From Methylocystis suflitae (GTDB lineage: Bacteria; Pseudomonadota; Alphaproteobacteria; Rhizobiales; Beijerinckiaceae), in assembly GCF_024448135.1 (NCBI RefSeq), contig NZ_JAMRYX010000080.1, positions 1 to 61,074 of the forward strand: a stretch of 61,074 bases of DNA, written 5' to 3'. Each line of letters starts with the position of its first letter. Position 1 is the stretch's first letter. The translations under genes and the position numbers were made by a program. Under the pieces are notes generated by a model that did not search any database, was not told the DNA's origin, and worked only from the letters and a program-made list of their open reading frames with translations. Positions 20,046 through 29,497 of the stretch are shown here, piece by piece.

Positions 20046-20852
20046 ATGAACGAATTGCGTTTGGTGGTAGTCGGCGCGGCGGGCCGCATGGGCCGGATGC
20101 TGACACAGATCATCCCCGATACTTTGGGCGTCCGATTGACTGCCGCTCTGGAGCGTCCCGGCTCTGCGGCGCTCGGCGCTGACAGCGGCGGCGCCGCGCC
20201 GAACGGCGTGCCGATAACGAGCGACGTCGTGGCCGCCCTCGGCGACGCTGACGCGATCGTCGACTTTTCGTCTCCGAGCACCAGCGTGGATTTGGCTCGG
20301 GCGTCCGCGCGGGCCCGGGTGGCGCATATTATCGGCACGACCGGACTGTCTCAGGACGATCTGGCCGCCATTGCCGAATGCGCGCGGGAAACGGCGATCG
20401 TGCGTTCCGGCAATATGAGCCTCGGCGTCAATCTCCTCGCCGTGCTTATCGAACGTGCGGCGCGCGCGCTTGGACCGGCTTGGGACGCCGAGATCGTCGA
20501 GATGCATCACCGCCTCAAAGTCGATGCGCCCTCAGGAACGGCGCTGCTGCTCGGCGAGGCGGTCGCGCATGGTCGCGGAATCGCTCTCGGCGAGAATAGC
20601 GCGCGCGGGCGCGATGGTTTGACAGGTCCGCGGCGGATCGGCGAGATCGGATTTGCGAGCCTGCGCGGCGGCACGGTCGTCGGCGATCACACGGTCGTCT
20701 TCGCCGGGGCCGGCGAGCGCATCGAATTCTCGCACCGCGCCGAGGATCGCGGCGTGTTCGCCCGCGGCGCCCTGGCAGCGGCGCTGTGGACGCGCGGGAA
20801 GCCCCCTGGGCTCTACTCCATGGCTGACGTGCTTGGCCTTACCGGCGCCTGA
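20046..20852 (+). CDS. dapB: 4-hydroxy-tetrahydrodipicolinate reductase
   Basis: DapB makes tetrahydrodipicolinate for lysine and diaminopimelate, and so for peptidoglycan. The 268-residue protein opens with the dinucleotide-binding GAAGRMGRM and carries the signature [20 protein letters not shown] with its catalytic His/Lys. The C-terminal region ([33 protein letters not shown]) is normal. The start ATG 20046 fits the family; the open frame upstream is non-coding. gpmA follows after 15 bases, so the two probably share a transcript. Confidence 0.97.
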   Translation: MNELRLVVVGAAGRMGRMLTQIIPDTLGVRLTAALERPGSAALGADSGGAAPNGVPITSDVVAALGDADAIVDFSSPSTSVDLARASARARVAHIIGTTGLSQDDLAAIAECARETAIVRSGNMSLGVNLLAVLIERAARALGPAWDAEIVEMHHRLKVDAPSGTALLLGEAVAHGRGIALGENSARGRDGLTGPRRIGEIGFASLRGGTVVGDHTVVFAGAGERIEFSHRAEDRGVFARGALAAALWTRGKPPGLYSMADVLGLTGA

Positions 20853-20867
20853 TATCGACGAGAGTTT

Positions 20868-21491
20868 ATGAGCATGAATCGCACTCTCGTTCTGGTTCGC
20901 CACGGTCAAAGCGAGTGGAACGCCAAAAACCTTTTCACCGGTTGGAAAAACCCCGATTTGACGCCGCTCGGCATCGAAGAGGCGCGCCGCGCCGGCCGCG
21001 AGTTGAAGAAGCGGGACATTCTCTTCAGCGTCGGCTTCACCTCCGCTTTGCTCCGCGCGCAACACACGATCGATCTCATTTTCGAGGAGCTCGGCCAGAC
21101 GAGTGTCCCGACCATCAAGGACCGCGCGTTGAACGAGCGCCATTACGGCGATCTTTCCGGGCTCAACAAGGACGAGGCGCGCGACAAATGGGGCGAAGAG
21201 CAGGTGCACCTTTGGCGACGCTCCTATGACGTGCCGCCCCCAGGCGGCGAGAGCCTGAAGGACACGGTCGCGCGGGTCGTGCCCTTCTATGTCCAGCGCA
21301 TTCTGCCGCCGGTGATGCGTGGCGAACGGGCGCTGGTCGCGGCGCATGGCAATTCGCTGCGCGCGCTCTGCATGGTGTTGGAGCAGATGACGCCCGAGTC
21401 TGTGACCACGCTGGAGCTTACGACGGGCGTTCCGATCATTTACCAGCTCAACGCGGATTCGACGGTGGCGTCGAAGACTGTATTGGCTTAG
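20868..21491 (+). CDS. gpmA: 2,3-bisphosphoglycerate-dependent phosphoglycerate mutase
   Basis: A glycolytic enzyme interconverting 3- and 2-phosphoglycerate. 207 residues with the phosphohistidine motif [10 protein letters not shown] (His12), [19 protein letters not shown], the [11 protein letters not shown] segment and the second His in [10 protein letters not shown]. The length (about 207) is that of the short alphaproteobacterial form. It lies 15 bases after dapB. Confidence 0.97.
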   Translation: MSMNRTLVLVRHGQSEWNAKNLFTGWKNPDLTPLGIEEARRAGRELKKRDILFSVGFTSALLRAQHTIDLIFEELGQTSVPTIKDRALNERHYGDLSGLNKDEARDKWGEEQVHLWRRSYDVPPPGGESLKDTVARVVPFYVQRILPPVMRGERALVAAHGNSLRALCMVLEQMTPESVTTLELTTGVPIIYQLNADSTVASKTVLA

Positions 21492-21587
21492 CGCAGTTCT
21501 GCTCAGCCGCTCTGTTTTCGCTGGCCTTCGCAGGCGGCGTCCCCACATTGATGGACGAAACGCCCGTTCGGCGCCACATGTCGCTGC

Positions 21588-22211
21588 ATGGCTGAACTCG
21601 CGCCCGGCGCATTCCATTTTCCGAGCTTTCTCGACGCAGCGGCGCAGAGGGCTCTGGCTGAAGAGATCGCCGAGGTCATCGCGGCCGCGCCGCTCTATGT
21701 CTCGACCATGCCGAAGACCGGCGCCCCGATGTCGGTGCGTATGACCAATTGCGGCGCGCTCGGCTGGATCAGCGATAAGGAACGGGGCTACCGCTACGAG
21801 CCGCGCCATCCCAAAACCGGGCAACCTTGGCCTTCGATCCCACGCCGCCTCTTGGACATTTGGAACGAACTTGCGCGGTATCCCAAGCCTCCCGAGGCTT
21901 GCCTCGTAAACGTCTATGATGAAACAGCGCGCATGGGCCTCCATCAGGACAAGGACGAAGCCGATTTCGAAGCGCCGATTCTTTCATTGTCGCTTGGCGC
22001 CGACTGCCGCTTTAAGCTTGGCGGAACGCGGCGCGGCGATTGCGCGAAGGCGTTCGCGCTATCTTCCGGAGACGCGCTCGTGCTCTCTGGACCTGCAAGG
22101 ATGCGCTATCACGGCGTCGACAGGATTCTACCGACGATCAACACGCCATTGCCGCCGACGCTTGCGACGCTTGGCGTGCGCGTCAATCTCACGCTTCGAC
22201 GCGTGACCTGA
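21588..22211 (+). CDS. alkB: AlkB-type 2-oxoglutarate-dependent DNA dealkylase
   Basis: AlkB oxidatively removes methyl groups from 1-methyladenine and 3-methylcytosine. The 207-residue protein has the iron triad His119-x-Asp121 (GLHQDKDEADF) and His175 (MRYHGVDRI), plus the 2-oxoglutarate-binding Arg in RVNLTLRR. The substrate-lid region PRHPKTGQPWPSIP is recognisable. It is a single gene after gpmA with a ~100-base gap, and no ada gene is adjacent. Confidence 0.94.
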   Translation: MAELAPGAFHFPSFLDAAAQRALAEEIAEVIAAAPLYVSTMPKTGAPMSVRMTNCGALGWISDKERGYRYEPRHPKTGQPWPSIPRRLLDIWNELARYPKPPEACLVNVYDETARMGLHQDKDEADFEAPILSLSLGADCRFKLGGTRRGDCAKAFALSSGDALVLSGPARMRYHGVDRILPTINTPLPPTLATLGVRVNLTLRRVT

Positions 22212-22401
22212 GTCTTGGGTTCAGCGCTCGTTCAGACCTTTGAGTATAGAAGAACGTAAACTCTGGCGTATTGTGTTGGATAGCGGCTTGGTTGTAGTTT
22301 CAAAACGGTCTAAAGAGCGCCGGCTAGGCGTCAGATGTGGCCAGGCGCAATTTCATAAGGGCGGGCGCGAAGCGAACGCCGGGAAGAGGAAAGGAACAAG
22401 G

Positions 22402-22800
22402 ATGAGGACGATTTCCCTGCTGACGTTCGCCGCGAGCGTCGCTTTCGCCGCTTCGGCCGGCCAGGCCTCCGCCGCGGGCGATGCCGCCGCGGGCGAAAAG
22501 GTCTTCGCGAAGTGCAAGGCCTGCCACCAGGTCGGAGAGACCGCGAAGAACGCCGTCGCGCCTCATCTCAACGGCATCGAAGGCCGCAAGGCGGGCTCGG
22601 TCGAGGGCTACAACTATTCCGAGGCTGACAAGAATTCCGGCATCGTTTGGGACGAGGCCAGCTTCAAGGAGTTCATCAAGAATCCGAAGGCGAAGATCCC
22701 CGGCACCAAGATGATCTTCCAGGGCCTGCCCAATGACGCGGACCAGGAGAATGTGTGGGCCTATCTCGTTCAGTTCGGCCCCGACGGCAAGAAGAAGTAA
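22402..22800 (+). CDS. Periplasmic class I cytochrome c
   Basis: A 132-residue small soluble electron carrier. A signal peptide (1-25, ending QASA-AG) precedes the haem-binding CKACH (Cys38, Cys41, His42). Met104 in GTKMIFQG is the likely sixth ligand, as in cytochrome c2/c550. The ATG 22402 start has GGAACAAGG upstream and gives a correct signal peptide; the open frame further upstream is not coding. It ends with its own terminator. The redox partner is unknown. Confidence 0.95.
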   Translation: MRTISLLTFAASVAFAASAGQASAAGDAAAGEKVFAKCKACHQVGETAKNAVAPHLNGIEGRKAGSVEGYNYSEADKNSGIVWDEASFKEFIKNPKAKIPGTKMIFQGLPNDADQENVWAYLVQFGPDGKKK

Positions 22801-22828
22801 GCGCGCTTCATTCTGACGTGACGTTTCC

Positions 22829-22858
22829 GGCGGTCCTGTTCTCAGGGCCGCCTTTTTT
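22829..22858 (+). terminator. Terminator of the cytochrome c gene
   Basis: A 10-bp stem with one mismatch (22829-22838 with 22843-22852) closes a TTCT loop and is followed by six T residues. Confidence 0.93.
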
Positions 22859-23128
22859 GTTGCGCTCTTGCATGAGGCGAAGAATCAGGCGCGAGGCTCG
22901 AGGTCAGGGGTGTGCGGAAAATACAACAGTCAACAAAAAGTGATGATCTCGTCATTGAAAGACTTCCAGTCAAAAATTGTTTTTGTGTCGTAATTCAGCA
23001 ACACTCAGTTACAATCGGAAACAATAGTTGGAACCCTTCCATGCTAGCCCTTTGTCCTAATTGACAGTTTTCAAAGACCAACCTTAACCATTGCCTAATC
23101 GCGATGATGAACCGCGCAGAGGGCAGAT
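22859..23128 (+). other. AT-rich upstream region of the siderophore receptor gene
   Basis: 270 bases with unusually AT-rich sequence (22940-23100), presumably the promoter region of the TonB-receptor gene. It includes a near-palindrome CAAAAATTGTTTTTG (22971-22985) and a partial TGA..TCA dyad at 22941-22954. Either might be an iron-regulator site, but neither is a clear match to a known Fur, Irr or RirA box. Confidence 0.4.
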
Positions 23129-25657
23129 ATGATTAAAAAACAATTCCCGTCAGTGCAGACGCTCTCCTCCCTTACTGCGGCGTTTGACCGACTGACCGGC
23201 GCGGCTTCGGTCGCCGCCCTTACTCTTGCCGCGGCGCTGACGCCCACGCTTCCCGCTCTCGCGCAATCTCAATCCGGGCCCCTGCCGCCGATACGAGTCG
23301 AGGCGCCGCCGGAGAAACCCCGCACAGCCCCCCAGGCGAAGCCGAAGCCTGTCGCGTCGGAGGCGCGCTCCGCGAGCGGCGCGCAAAAGTTGCCCCCCAT
23401 CGATGTCGGAGGGGCCCGGCGCAGCGCCAGGGTCGTTCCGACGACGCGCGCGCCCGTCGGGGTCGCAGCTCCAGCCGTTCAGGGGGTTCCCGGCGACCAT
23501 CCGCTTTTCCCCGCCACGGCGCTCGGCCGTGGCCCTACGGACGTCGTTGGCTATTTCGCGGGCAGAACATCGACCGCGACCAAAACCAATACGCCGATCA
23601 TCGACATCCCTCAGTCGATCACGATTCTCACGAAGCAGCAGCTTCAGGACCGCAACAGCATCGATATAAGCCGGGCGCTGCAGTATGTGCCCGGCGTGAC
23701 TGTCGCCCAAGGCGAAGGCAATCGCGACCAGATCACGATCCGCGGACAGGACACGACCGCGGATTTCTACACGGACGGCATTCGCGACGACGCGCAATAT
23801 TATCGCGATCTCTACAACATCGAGGCCGTCGAAGTTCTCAAAGGACCCAATGCGCTGATCTTCGGCCGCGGCGGCGGCGGCGGTATCGTCAACCGCGTCA
23901 CCAAAAAGGCGGACGGCGAACGGCTGCGGTCCATCACCGTCAGCTCAGGCAGCTTCGGGCGCAAGCGCCTCACGGTCGACGTCGGCGACGCAATCAACGA
24001 TACGCTCGCCGTCAGGCTCAATGGACTCTACGAGCAATCATACAGCTACCGCGACTTCTTCAAGCTCGAGCGCTATGGCGTCAATCCGACGATTACCTGG
24101 CATCCGCTCGAGAAAACCTTCATCACGCTGAGCTACGAACATTTCCGCGATCGCCGCACCGCCGATCGCGGCATTCCGTCAGTGGGCGGCTTCGTTTTCG
24201 GAGGCTCATCGATCTATCCGGGATATCCGTCGCCGGCGCCGATCGACGCCTTCTTCGGCGTCGGCAATCCTTCGGTCGAAGCGGTGAATTACTCCAAGGT
24301 AGACCTCAACCGCGCAGCGCTCGCGCTGGACCATACGACGGATTTCGGCCTCAACATCCGCAATCAGTTCGTCTACGCGGACTATGAGAAACGCTATCAG
24401 AACACATTTCCTGATCAGGGGCTGGGCTTCGTCACGACGCTCCTTAACCCTGTCGCGAGGACCGTTACGCCAGCCGGGATCGTGCGTCTCGACGGCTATG
24501 TCAACTCCAGCCCACGGCAGAATATCTTCAATCAGACGGACCTCGTCTATAAGTGGCAGATGACGCCTGACATCCGTCACACCGTGATGTTTGGCGCCGA
24601 AGTCGGCAACCAGATATCCGACGACAATCGCGATCTCTCCTGTTTCAACGTGTCCTGCAGAACGCAGCGTGTGACGACGCCGTTCTGGACGCCGACTGCG
24701 TATTTTCCGGTCGTGTTCGCCAATCCAAACCGTCGTCGTCACACCAATCTGGACCTTGCGGCAGGCTATGTTCAGGATCAGATCGAAGTCACGCGATATT
24801 TCGACGTCATCGCAGGCGTGCGCTTCGACAGATTCGACCTGAAATATACTGGCTTTGATACGGGCCCCACTGATTTCAGGGGCCAGCTTCGCCGCGTCGA
24901 CAATGTATGGTCGCCGCGCTTCGGCCTCGTGTTCAAGCCGATCGAGATACTTTCGGTCTATGGCTCCTATTCGCGAAGCTTCCTGCCCGTGGCAGGCGAT
25001 CAATTCAACGTGCTGTTTCCAACCGTCGCCAATCTCGCGCCGCAGAGCTTCCAGAACGTCGAGGTGGGTTTCAAAGCGCAGCTCTTGCCGGCCCTGCTTT
25101 TGACGGGCGCGCTGTATCAGCTCAATCGTTCGAATCAACAGCTCACGGTCAATGCGACGACAGCCATCCTCGCAGATACAAGGACGCAGGGCGGAGAACT
25201 CGGGCTCGTCGGCAACGTTACGGATCGCTGGGAGGTTTCGCTAGGGTACGGCTATCAGGACGCCCGTGTCGTCAGGACAGACAGAACGCCGACCTTGCGG
25301 ACGCCGTTCTTCACCGACGTCGGCAAGACCAATCCCTCGGTGCCCCGCAACACCTTCTCCTTCTGGAACAAATACGACATTTCCTCCTTCTTTGACGCAG
25401 GGCCCGGCGTTCTGGGCGTCGGCGCCGGCGTGGTCTACAATTCGAAGTTCTATCCGGCAATCGACAATGTCGTCGTCGTGCCCGGTTACGCGCGCGTGGA
25501 CGGCGCCGTGTTCGTCAGGTTGAGCGAGAATGTCTCGGGACAACTTAACGTCGAGAATCTGGCTGGCGCGCGGTACTACGCCTCGGCGCACAACAACAAC
25601 AACATCATGCCCGGCGCTCCGCGTTCGGCCTATGTCACTGTCAATGCGAGGTTCTAG
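23129..25657 (+). CDS. TonB-dependent siderophore receptor
   Basis: An 842-residue outer-membrane receptor for ferric siderophores, probably of catecholate type. A long signal segment ends at PALAQ. A Pro-rich linker follows, with two similar words (LPPIRVEAPP and LPPIDVGGA) that look like tandem TonB boxes. The plug domain has TNTPIIDIPQSITILTK, RALQYVPGVTVAQGEGNRDQ and VLKGPNALIFGRGGGGG. The 22-strand barrel ends in VTVNARF with terminal Phe. The nearest family relatives are Fiu/FhuE-like receptors. A GAGGG site precedes the ATG. No ExbBD or siderophore synthesis gene lies nearby. Confidence 0.95.
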   Translation: MIKKQFPSVQTLSSLTAAFDRLTGAASVAALTLAAALTPTLPALAQSQSGPLPPIRVEAPPEKPRTAPQAKPKPVASEARSASGAQKLPPIDVGGARRSARVVPTTRAPVGVAAPAVQGVPGDHPLFPATALGRGPTDVVGYFAGRTSTATKTNTPIIDIPQSITILTKQQLQDRNSIDISRALQYVPGVTVAQGEGNRDQITIRGQDTTADFYTDGIRDDAQYYRDLYNIEAVEVLKGPNALIFGRGGGGGIVNRVTKKADGERLRSITVSSGSFGRKRLTVDVGDAINDTLAVRLNGLYEQSYSYRDFFKLERYGVNPTITWHPLEKTFITLSYEHFRDRRTADRGIPSVGGFVFGGSSIYPGYPSPAPIDAFFGVGNPSVEAVNYSKVDLNRAALALDHTTDFGLNIRNQFVYADYEKRYQNTFPDQGLGFVTTLLNPVARTVTPAGIVRLDGYVNSSPRQNIFNQTDLVYKWQMTPDIRHTVMFGAEVGNQISDDNRDLSCFNVSCRTQRVTTPFWTPTAYFPVVFANPNRRRHTNLDLAAGYVQDQIEVTRYFDVIAGVRFDRFDLKYTGFDTGPTDFRGQLRRVDNVWSPRFGLVFKPIEILSVYGSYSRSFLPVAGDQFNVLFPTVANLAPQSFQNVEVGFKAQLLPALLLTGALYQLNRSNQQLTVNATTAILADTRTQGGELGLVGNVTDRWEVSLGYGYQDARVVRTDRTPTLRTPFFTDVGKTNPSVPRNTFSFWNKYDISSFFDAGPGVLGVGAGVVYNSKFYPAIDNVVVVPGYARVDGAVFVRLSENVSGQLNVENLAGARYYASAHNNNNIMPGAPRSAYVTVNARF

Positions 25658-25675
25658 CCGGCGAAACATCGCCGG
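25658..25675 (+). terminator. Stem-loop directly after the siderophore receptor gene
   Basis: A perfect 7-bp stem (25658-25664 with 25669-25675) with an AACA loop immediately follows the stop codon. There is no T-run, so it may be an RNA-end stabiliser rather than an intrinsic terminator. Confidence 0.45.
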
Positions 25676-25801
25676 ACCGCAAATTGGCTTGCATGGCCGG
25701 TCGTGGCGCCTGTGAAAGTCCGTCATCTCGAAGCCGCGCAAGCGTGCGGCGCCGGGTTAAAGCTCTTGCGTCGCGCCCGCTGGTCCTGCACCTAGGACGC
25801 C

Positions 25802-27211
25802 GTGACCCGCAAACCCGACGAAGTATCCGCCGATCTGATGCAGCCGCTGGCGACTCTGCCCGTGTTCTACGCGCTTGCCGGGCGGCGGGTGCTCGTCATC
25901 GGCGGTAGCGAAGCGGCCGCCTGGAAAGTCGACTTGGCGGCCGCGACGGGCGCGCGGGTCGACGTTTTTGCGCCTGCGCCCTGCGACAAGCTTCGCGAGA
26001 TCGGAGCGGCGCGCGACAACGTCTCCATTCATAAGCGCGCCGTCGAGCCCAACGATTTCGCCGGCGCATCGATGGCGCTCGGCGCGGTCGAGGACGACTC
26101 GCTCGCGCGTCAGGCCCATCAGTGGGCGCGCGCGGCTGGCGTGCCGATCAATCTCGCCGATCGGCCTGCGCTCAGCGATTTCATTATGGGCGCCATCGTC
26201 AATCGCTCGCCGCTCGTGATCGGCGTTTCGACCGGCGGCGCATCGCCGGTTTTCGCCCAGGCGGTGCGCGGCCGGATCGAGACGCTGGTGCCCGCGACAT
26301 TCCAGGCCTGGACGCGCGCGGCGCAGGCCTGGCGGCCGTTCGTGCGCGCGTCCGGACTCGACTTTCTGGCGCGCCGCGATTTCTGGCGCCGCTTCACGCG
26401 GCTCGCCTTCCGCGAAATCGAGCGCGCGCCGCATGAGGACGACCGCGCGGCGCTGATCGAAGAGGCGCGCGCCGGCGCCGAGGTTACGGCGCGCGGACGC
26501 GTCACGCTCGTCGGGGCAGGGCCCGGCGATCCGGAGCTGCTGACGCTGAAGGGCATGCGCGCGCTCGCCGGCGCCGATGTCGTGCTCTTCGACGATCTCG
26601 TTCCTGCGAGCATTCTCGATCTCGCTCGCCGCGAAGCGACACGCATCAACGTCGGCAAGCGCGGCTACGCGCCCTCGGTTCGCCAGGAAGAAATCAGCGC
26701 GCTGCTTGTCCAACTCGCGCGCGAAGGCAAGAACGTCGTGCGGCTGAAAGGCGGAGACCCGCTCATTTTCGGGCGCGCCAATGAGGAAATCGCCGCGTTG
26801 CGCGAAGCTGGCTTTTCGATCGAGATCGTGCCCGGCGTGACCGCCGCCTGCGCCGGCGGCGCTGCGATCGGCAAGTCGCTGACGAGCCGGGAGACAGCCC
26901 GGCGTTTGCAATTCATTACCGCGCACACGAAGGACGGCGAATTTCCCGAGGACTTCGATTGGGGCGCGCTCGCCGACGAACGCGCTACGACGGCTGTCTA
27001 TATGGGCAACCGCACGCTGCCGGAATTGTCGCATCGTCTGCTGCAGGAGGGCATGTCTCACGATACGCCCGCCTTCCTCATTGAACGCGCTTCCACGTCG
27101 CATGAGCGGGTGGTCAAGGGCACCATCGCGGATTTGCCGGGTAAGGCGGCGGAACAGACCATCGTCGGGCCGGTGATGGTGCTGATCGGCTGGGCGCTAG
27201 CGGAGAAGTGA
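25802..27211 (+). CDS. cysG: Siroheme synthase (multifunctional CysG)
   Basis: CysG makes siroheme for sulfite and nitrite reductases from uroporphyrinogen III. The 469-residue protein starts at GTG 25802. Residues 1-215 are the precorrin-2 dehydrogenase/ferrochelatase domain (VLVIGGSEAAAWK, then ISTGG-type GVSTGGASPVFA). From 225 on it is the SAM-dependent uroporphyrinogen methyltransferase: VTLVGAGPGDPELLTLKG, VRLKGGDPLIFGR, VPGVTAACAGGA. Both domains are complete. It probably works with HemC/HemD at 28781-30423, though on the opposite strand. Confidence 0.96.
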   Translation: MTRKPDEVSADLMQPLATLPVFYALAGRRVLVIGGSEAAAWKVDLAAATGARVDVFAPAPCDKLREIGAARDNVSIHKRAVEPNDFAGASMALGAVEDDSLARQAHQWARAAGVPINLADRPALSDFIMGAIVNRSPLVIGVSTGGASPVFAQAVRGRIETLVPATFQAWTRAAQAWRPFVRASGLDFLARRDFWRRFTRLAFREIERAPHEDDRAALIEEARAGAEVTARGRVTLVGAGPGDPELLTLKGMRALAGADVVLFDDLVPASILDLARREATRINVGKRGYAPSVRQEEISALLVQLAREGKNVVRLKGGDPLIFGRANEEIAALREAGFSIEIVPGVTAACAGGAAIGKSLTSRETARRLQFITAHTKDGEFPEDFDWGALADERATTAVYMGNRTLPELSHRLLQEGMSHDTPAFLIERASTSHERVVKGTIADLPGKAAEQTIVGPVMVLIGWALAEK

Positions 27212-27254
27212 TTCAGCGCTATTGTTTTCAATGAAGCGCGAGCGGAGAGCCAAT

Positions 27255-28805
27255 ATGCCTTTCACGAGACGATCCGCGCTGCTTGCGTCTGGGTTCGGCT
27301 TGCTGTCTCCCAAAGCGCTCGCCAAGGAGAATTCCAAACCGTCGCCCGTTCGCGAGCCGACCCAAAAACATCTGAACGAACTCAACGGGCTCGTCGTCGA
27401 CGTCATGAGAAAAACCGGCGTGCCGGGAATGTCGGTCGCCGTCGTCTCGCCCGATCACGTGCTCTATTTGAAAGGTTTCGGCGTGCGCCGCGCCGGCGCG
27501 GCCGAACGCGTCGACCCCGACACGGTCTTCCAGCTCGCTTCGCTTTCCAAACCGCTCTCCACGACGGCTGTCGCGAGCCTCGTCGGTGACGGCGTCGTCT
27601 CTTGGGATCATCCGATCGCGCGGAGCCTGCCGGAGTTCGCGATGAGCGATCCTTGGGTCACGCGCGAGATCACGCTGCGCGACATGTTCTGCCATCGCAG
27701 CGGACTTCCCGACCATGCCGGCGATCTTGTCGAAGACATTGGCTACGACCGCAACGAAATCATTCGCCGGCTGCGCTACATCAAACCGGACACGAGCTTT
27801 CGCACGCATTACGCATACAACAATATGGGGTTTTCAGCGGCAGGTTTCGCGGCGGCGAAAGCGGCGGGCAAATCCTGGGAAGATATTTGCGACGAACATC
27901 TCTACAGGCCGCTTGGAATGGCGAACGCCAGCTCGCGCCACGCCGATTTCGTTGCGCGAAACAACCGCGCCTTCGGCCATGTGCGTCGTGGCGACAGATG
28001 GGTGGTCGGGGAACAGCGAAATCCCGACGCGCAGGCGCCGGCGGGCGGCGCGTCGGCGTCGGCGCGCGACATGGCGACATGGGTGCGGATGCAGCTCGGA
28101 CGCGGCGCCCTCGACGGCCGCGAGATCGTCAAGCCGGAGGCGCTTGGCGAAACGCATTTCCCGCAGATCGCCACGGGACCCGCCCATGACCCGATGCGCG
28201 GGCCGACCTTTTACGGGCTCGGCTGGGATATCGACTATGGCGGTCCGGCGCGGGTGCGCTGGAGCCATTCGGGCGCATTCTCTCTCGGCGCCTCGACCTG
28301 CGTCTATGTCATGCCGGCGGAGCGGTTCGGCATCGTCGTGCTCAGCAATTCAGCGCCGGTCGGCGCGCCAGAAACGATTTGCCGCAGCTTCCTCGATATC
28401 GTTCTGACCGGGAAGATCGAACGGGACTGGTTCGCGCTCTTTAGCGAGGCTTTCGCGAAGATGGCGGTCCCGACGTATGGTCGGGACGCCGATTACGCAA
28501 AACCGCTCGCCAGCGCGCCGGCGCGCGCGTCGCGCGCGACATATGTCGGCGCCTACCGCAATGAGCTTTACGGACCCATCGGCGTCGTCGAAACGTCCGA
28601 CGGACTCTCGCTGACGCTCGGCCCGACGCCCACGCCCTATCCGCTGCGTCACTATTCAGGCGACATTTTCACCTTTCAGCCTCCAGGAGAAAACGCCAGC
28701 GGGGTCAGTCCGGCAAGGTTTTCTCGAAGCGGCGGCGAGAAGGCGAGCGCCGTCGCCATCGACTATTTCAACGCGAACGGTCAGGGCGTTTTCGTGCGCA
28801 GCTGA
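27255..28805 (+). CDS. Exported serine hydrolase of the class C beta-lactamase/CubicO family
   Basis: A 516-residue periplasmic penicillin-binding-like hydrolase. From ATG 27255 the N-terminus (MPFTRRSALLASG) looks like a signal or Tat-like peptide, and GCGGAGAG lies upstream; ATG 27231 is an alternative. The nucleophile motif is SLSK (Ser96, Lys99), followed by Tyr-x-Asn in YAYNNMGF and the third motif HSGAF. A C-terminal extension of about 120 residues resembles the beta-domain of such esterases. Substrates could be beta-lactams, D-amino-acid peptides or esters. Its 3' end overlaps hemD by 25 bases, convergently. Confidence 0.9.
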   Translation: MPFTRRSALLASGFGLLSPKALAKENSKPSPVREPTQKHLNELNGLVVDVMRKTGVPGMSVAVVSPDHVLYLKGFGVRRAGAAERVDPDTVFQLASLSKPLSTTAVASLVGDGVVSWDHPIARSLPEFAMSDPWVTREITLRDMFCHRSGLPDHAGDLVEDIGYDRNEIIRRLRYIKPDTSFRTHYAYNNMGFSAAGFAAAKAAGKSWEDICDEHLYRPLGMANASSRHADFVARNNRAFGHVRRGDRWVVGEQRNPDAQAPAGGASASARDMATWVRMQLGRGALDGREIVKPEALGETHFPQIATGPAHDPMRGPTFYGLGWDIDYGGPARVRWSHSGAFSLGASTCVYVMPAERFGIVVLSNSAPVGAPETICRSFLDIVLTGKIERDWFALFSEAFAKMAVPTYGRDADYAKPLASAPARASRATYVGAYRNELYGPIGVVETSDGLSLTLGPTPTPYPLRHYSGDIFTFQPPGENASGVSPARFSRSGGEKASAVAIDYFNANGQGVFVRS

Positions 28806-29497
28806 TTCCATAGAAGCGACAGCAGATGTTCTTCGTCCGGCTTTGTCGCGACGAGCGCCTCCAAGCCGCGGCGTCGAAGCGGCGCCGCGACATGTTCCGA
28901 CAGCGCGACATGCGTCATGTCGCGCAACGCATCGGCGACGCCGGCGGCCTGCGCGTGCTGCAGGAAGATTTCGGCGCTGCGCCGGGAATAGTGCAGGGCG
29001 GCGGTGACGCGCCGCGCGCCGATGGCGGCTAAGGCCTCGGCGGTTAGCGATTGAGCCGCCCGCGCTTGGTATACTTCGACCGTTTGGATCTCATGGCCGG
29101 CGGCGCGCAGGCCCGCCTCCAGAATGTTCTGTCGGTCGCGCCCGGCCAGATAAAGGAAACGCGCCGGACGCTGATAGCGTTCGAGAAGAAGCGGAAGTAT
29201 CGCTTCCGCGTTCCCGGCGACAATATCTGGTTGGAAGCCACGCGCGCGCGCCGCTTCGGCGGTTTTCTCGCCGACGGCGTGCAGCGGCGCCGCTCTGAGC
29301 GGGCGCGCATCGCCGGCGAATTCGACGCCTTTCGCGCTCGTCACGATGACGGCGTCATATTCACCGCAAGGAATGATCGCATCCGTGGCGACGAATTCCA
29401 GCACAGGAGAAATTACGGCGACGCACTCCAGCGCCTGCAGCTTTCGCGCCGTGCGCGCGGCGTCCTCAGCCGCGCGCAGCACCAGAACAGGCTTCAC
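28781..29497 (-). CDS. hemD: Uroporphyrinogen-III synthase
   Basis: HemD closes hydroxymethylbilane to uroporphyrinogen III. A 238-residue protein with the two-domain fold and the weakly conserved marks of the family: VLVLRAAEDA at the start, VIVTSAKGVEFA, LHAVGEKTAEAARARGF, FLYLAGRDRQNI, VEVYQARAA, and VTAALHYSRRSAEIF near the C-terminus. Its ATG overlaps the hemC stop by four bases (ATGA), which supports translational coupling and the identification. Confidence 0.94.
   Translation of the reverse strand: MKPVLVLRAAEDAARTARKLQALECVAVISPVLEFVATDAIIPCGEYDAVIVTSAKGVEFAGDARPLRAAPLHAVGEKTAEAARARGFQPDIVAGNAEAILPLLLERYQRPARFLYLAGRDRQNILEAGLRAAGHEIQTVEVYQARAAQSLTAEALAAIGARRVTAALHYSRRSAEIFLQHAQAAGVADALRDMTHVALSEHVAAPLRRRGLEALVATKPDEEHLLSLLWNQLRTKTP

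Noticed and set aside
20532-21944. Long minus-strand open frame (about 470 codons) opposite dapB, gpmA and alkB
   Set aside because: It is antisense to three clearly identified genes and has the Arg/His-rich composition of a high-GC shadow frame. The same applies to 10654-11892, 25757-27103 and 36129-37130.
22941-22985. TGA..TCA dyad and CAAAAATTGTTTTTG palindrome before the siderophore receptor, considered as iron boxes
   Set aside because: Neither matches a Fur, Irr or RirA consensus exactly and AT-rich DNA gives such words by chance.
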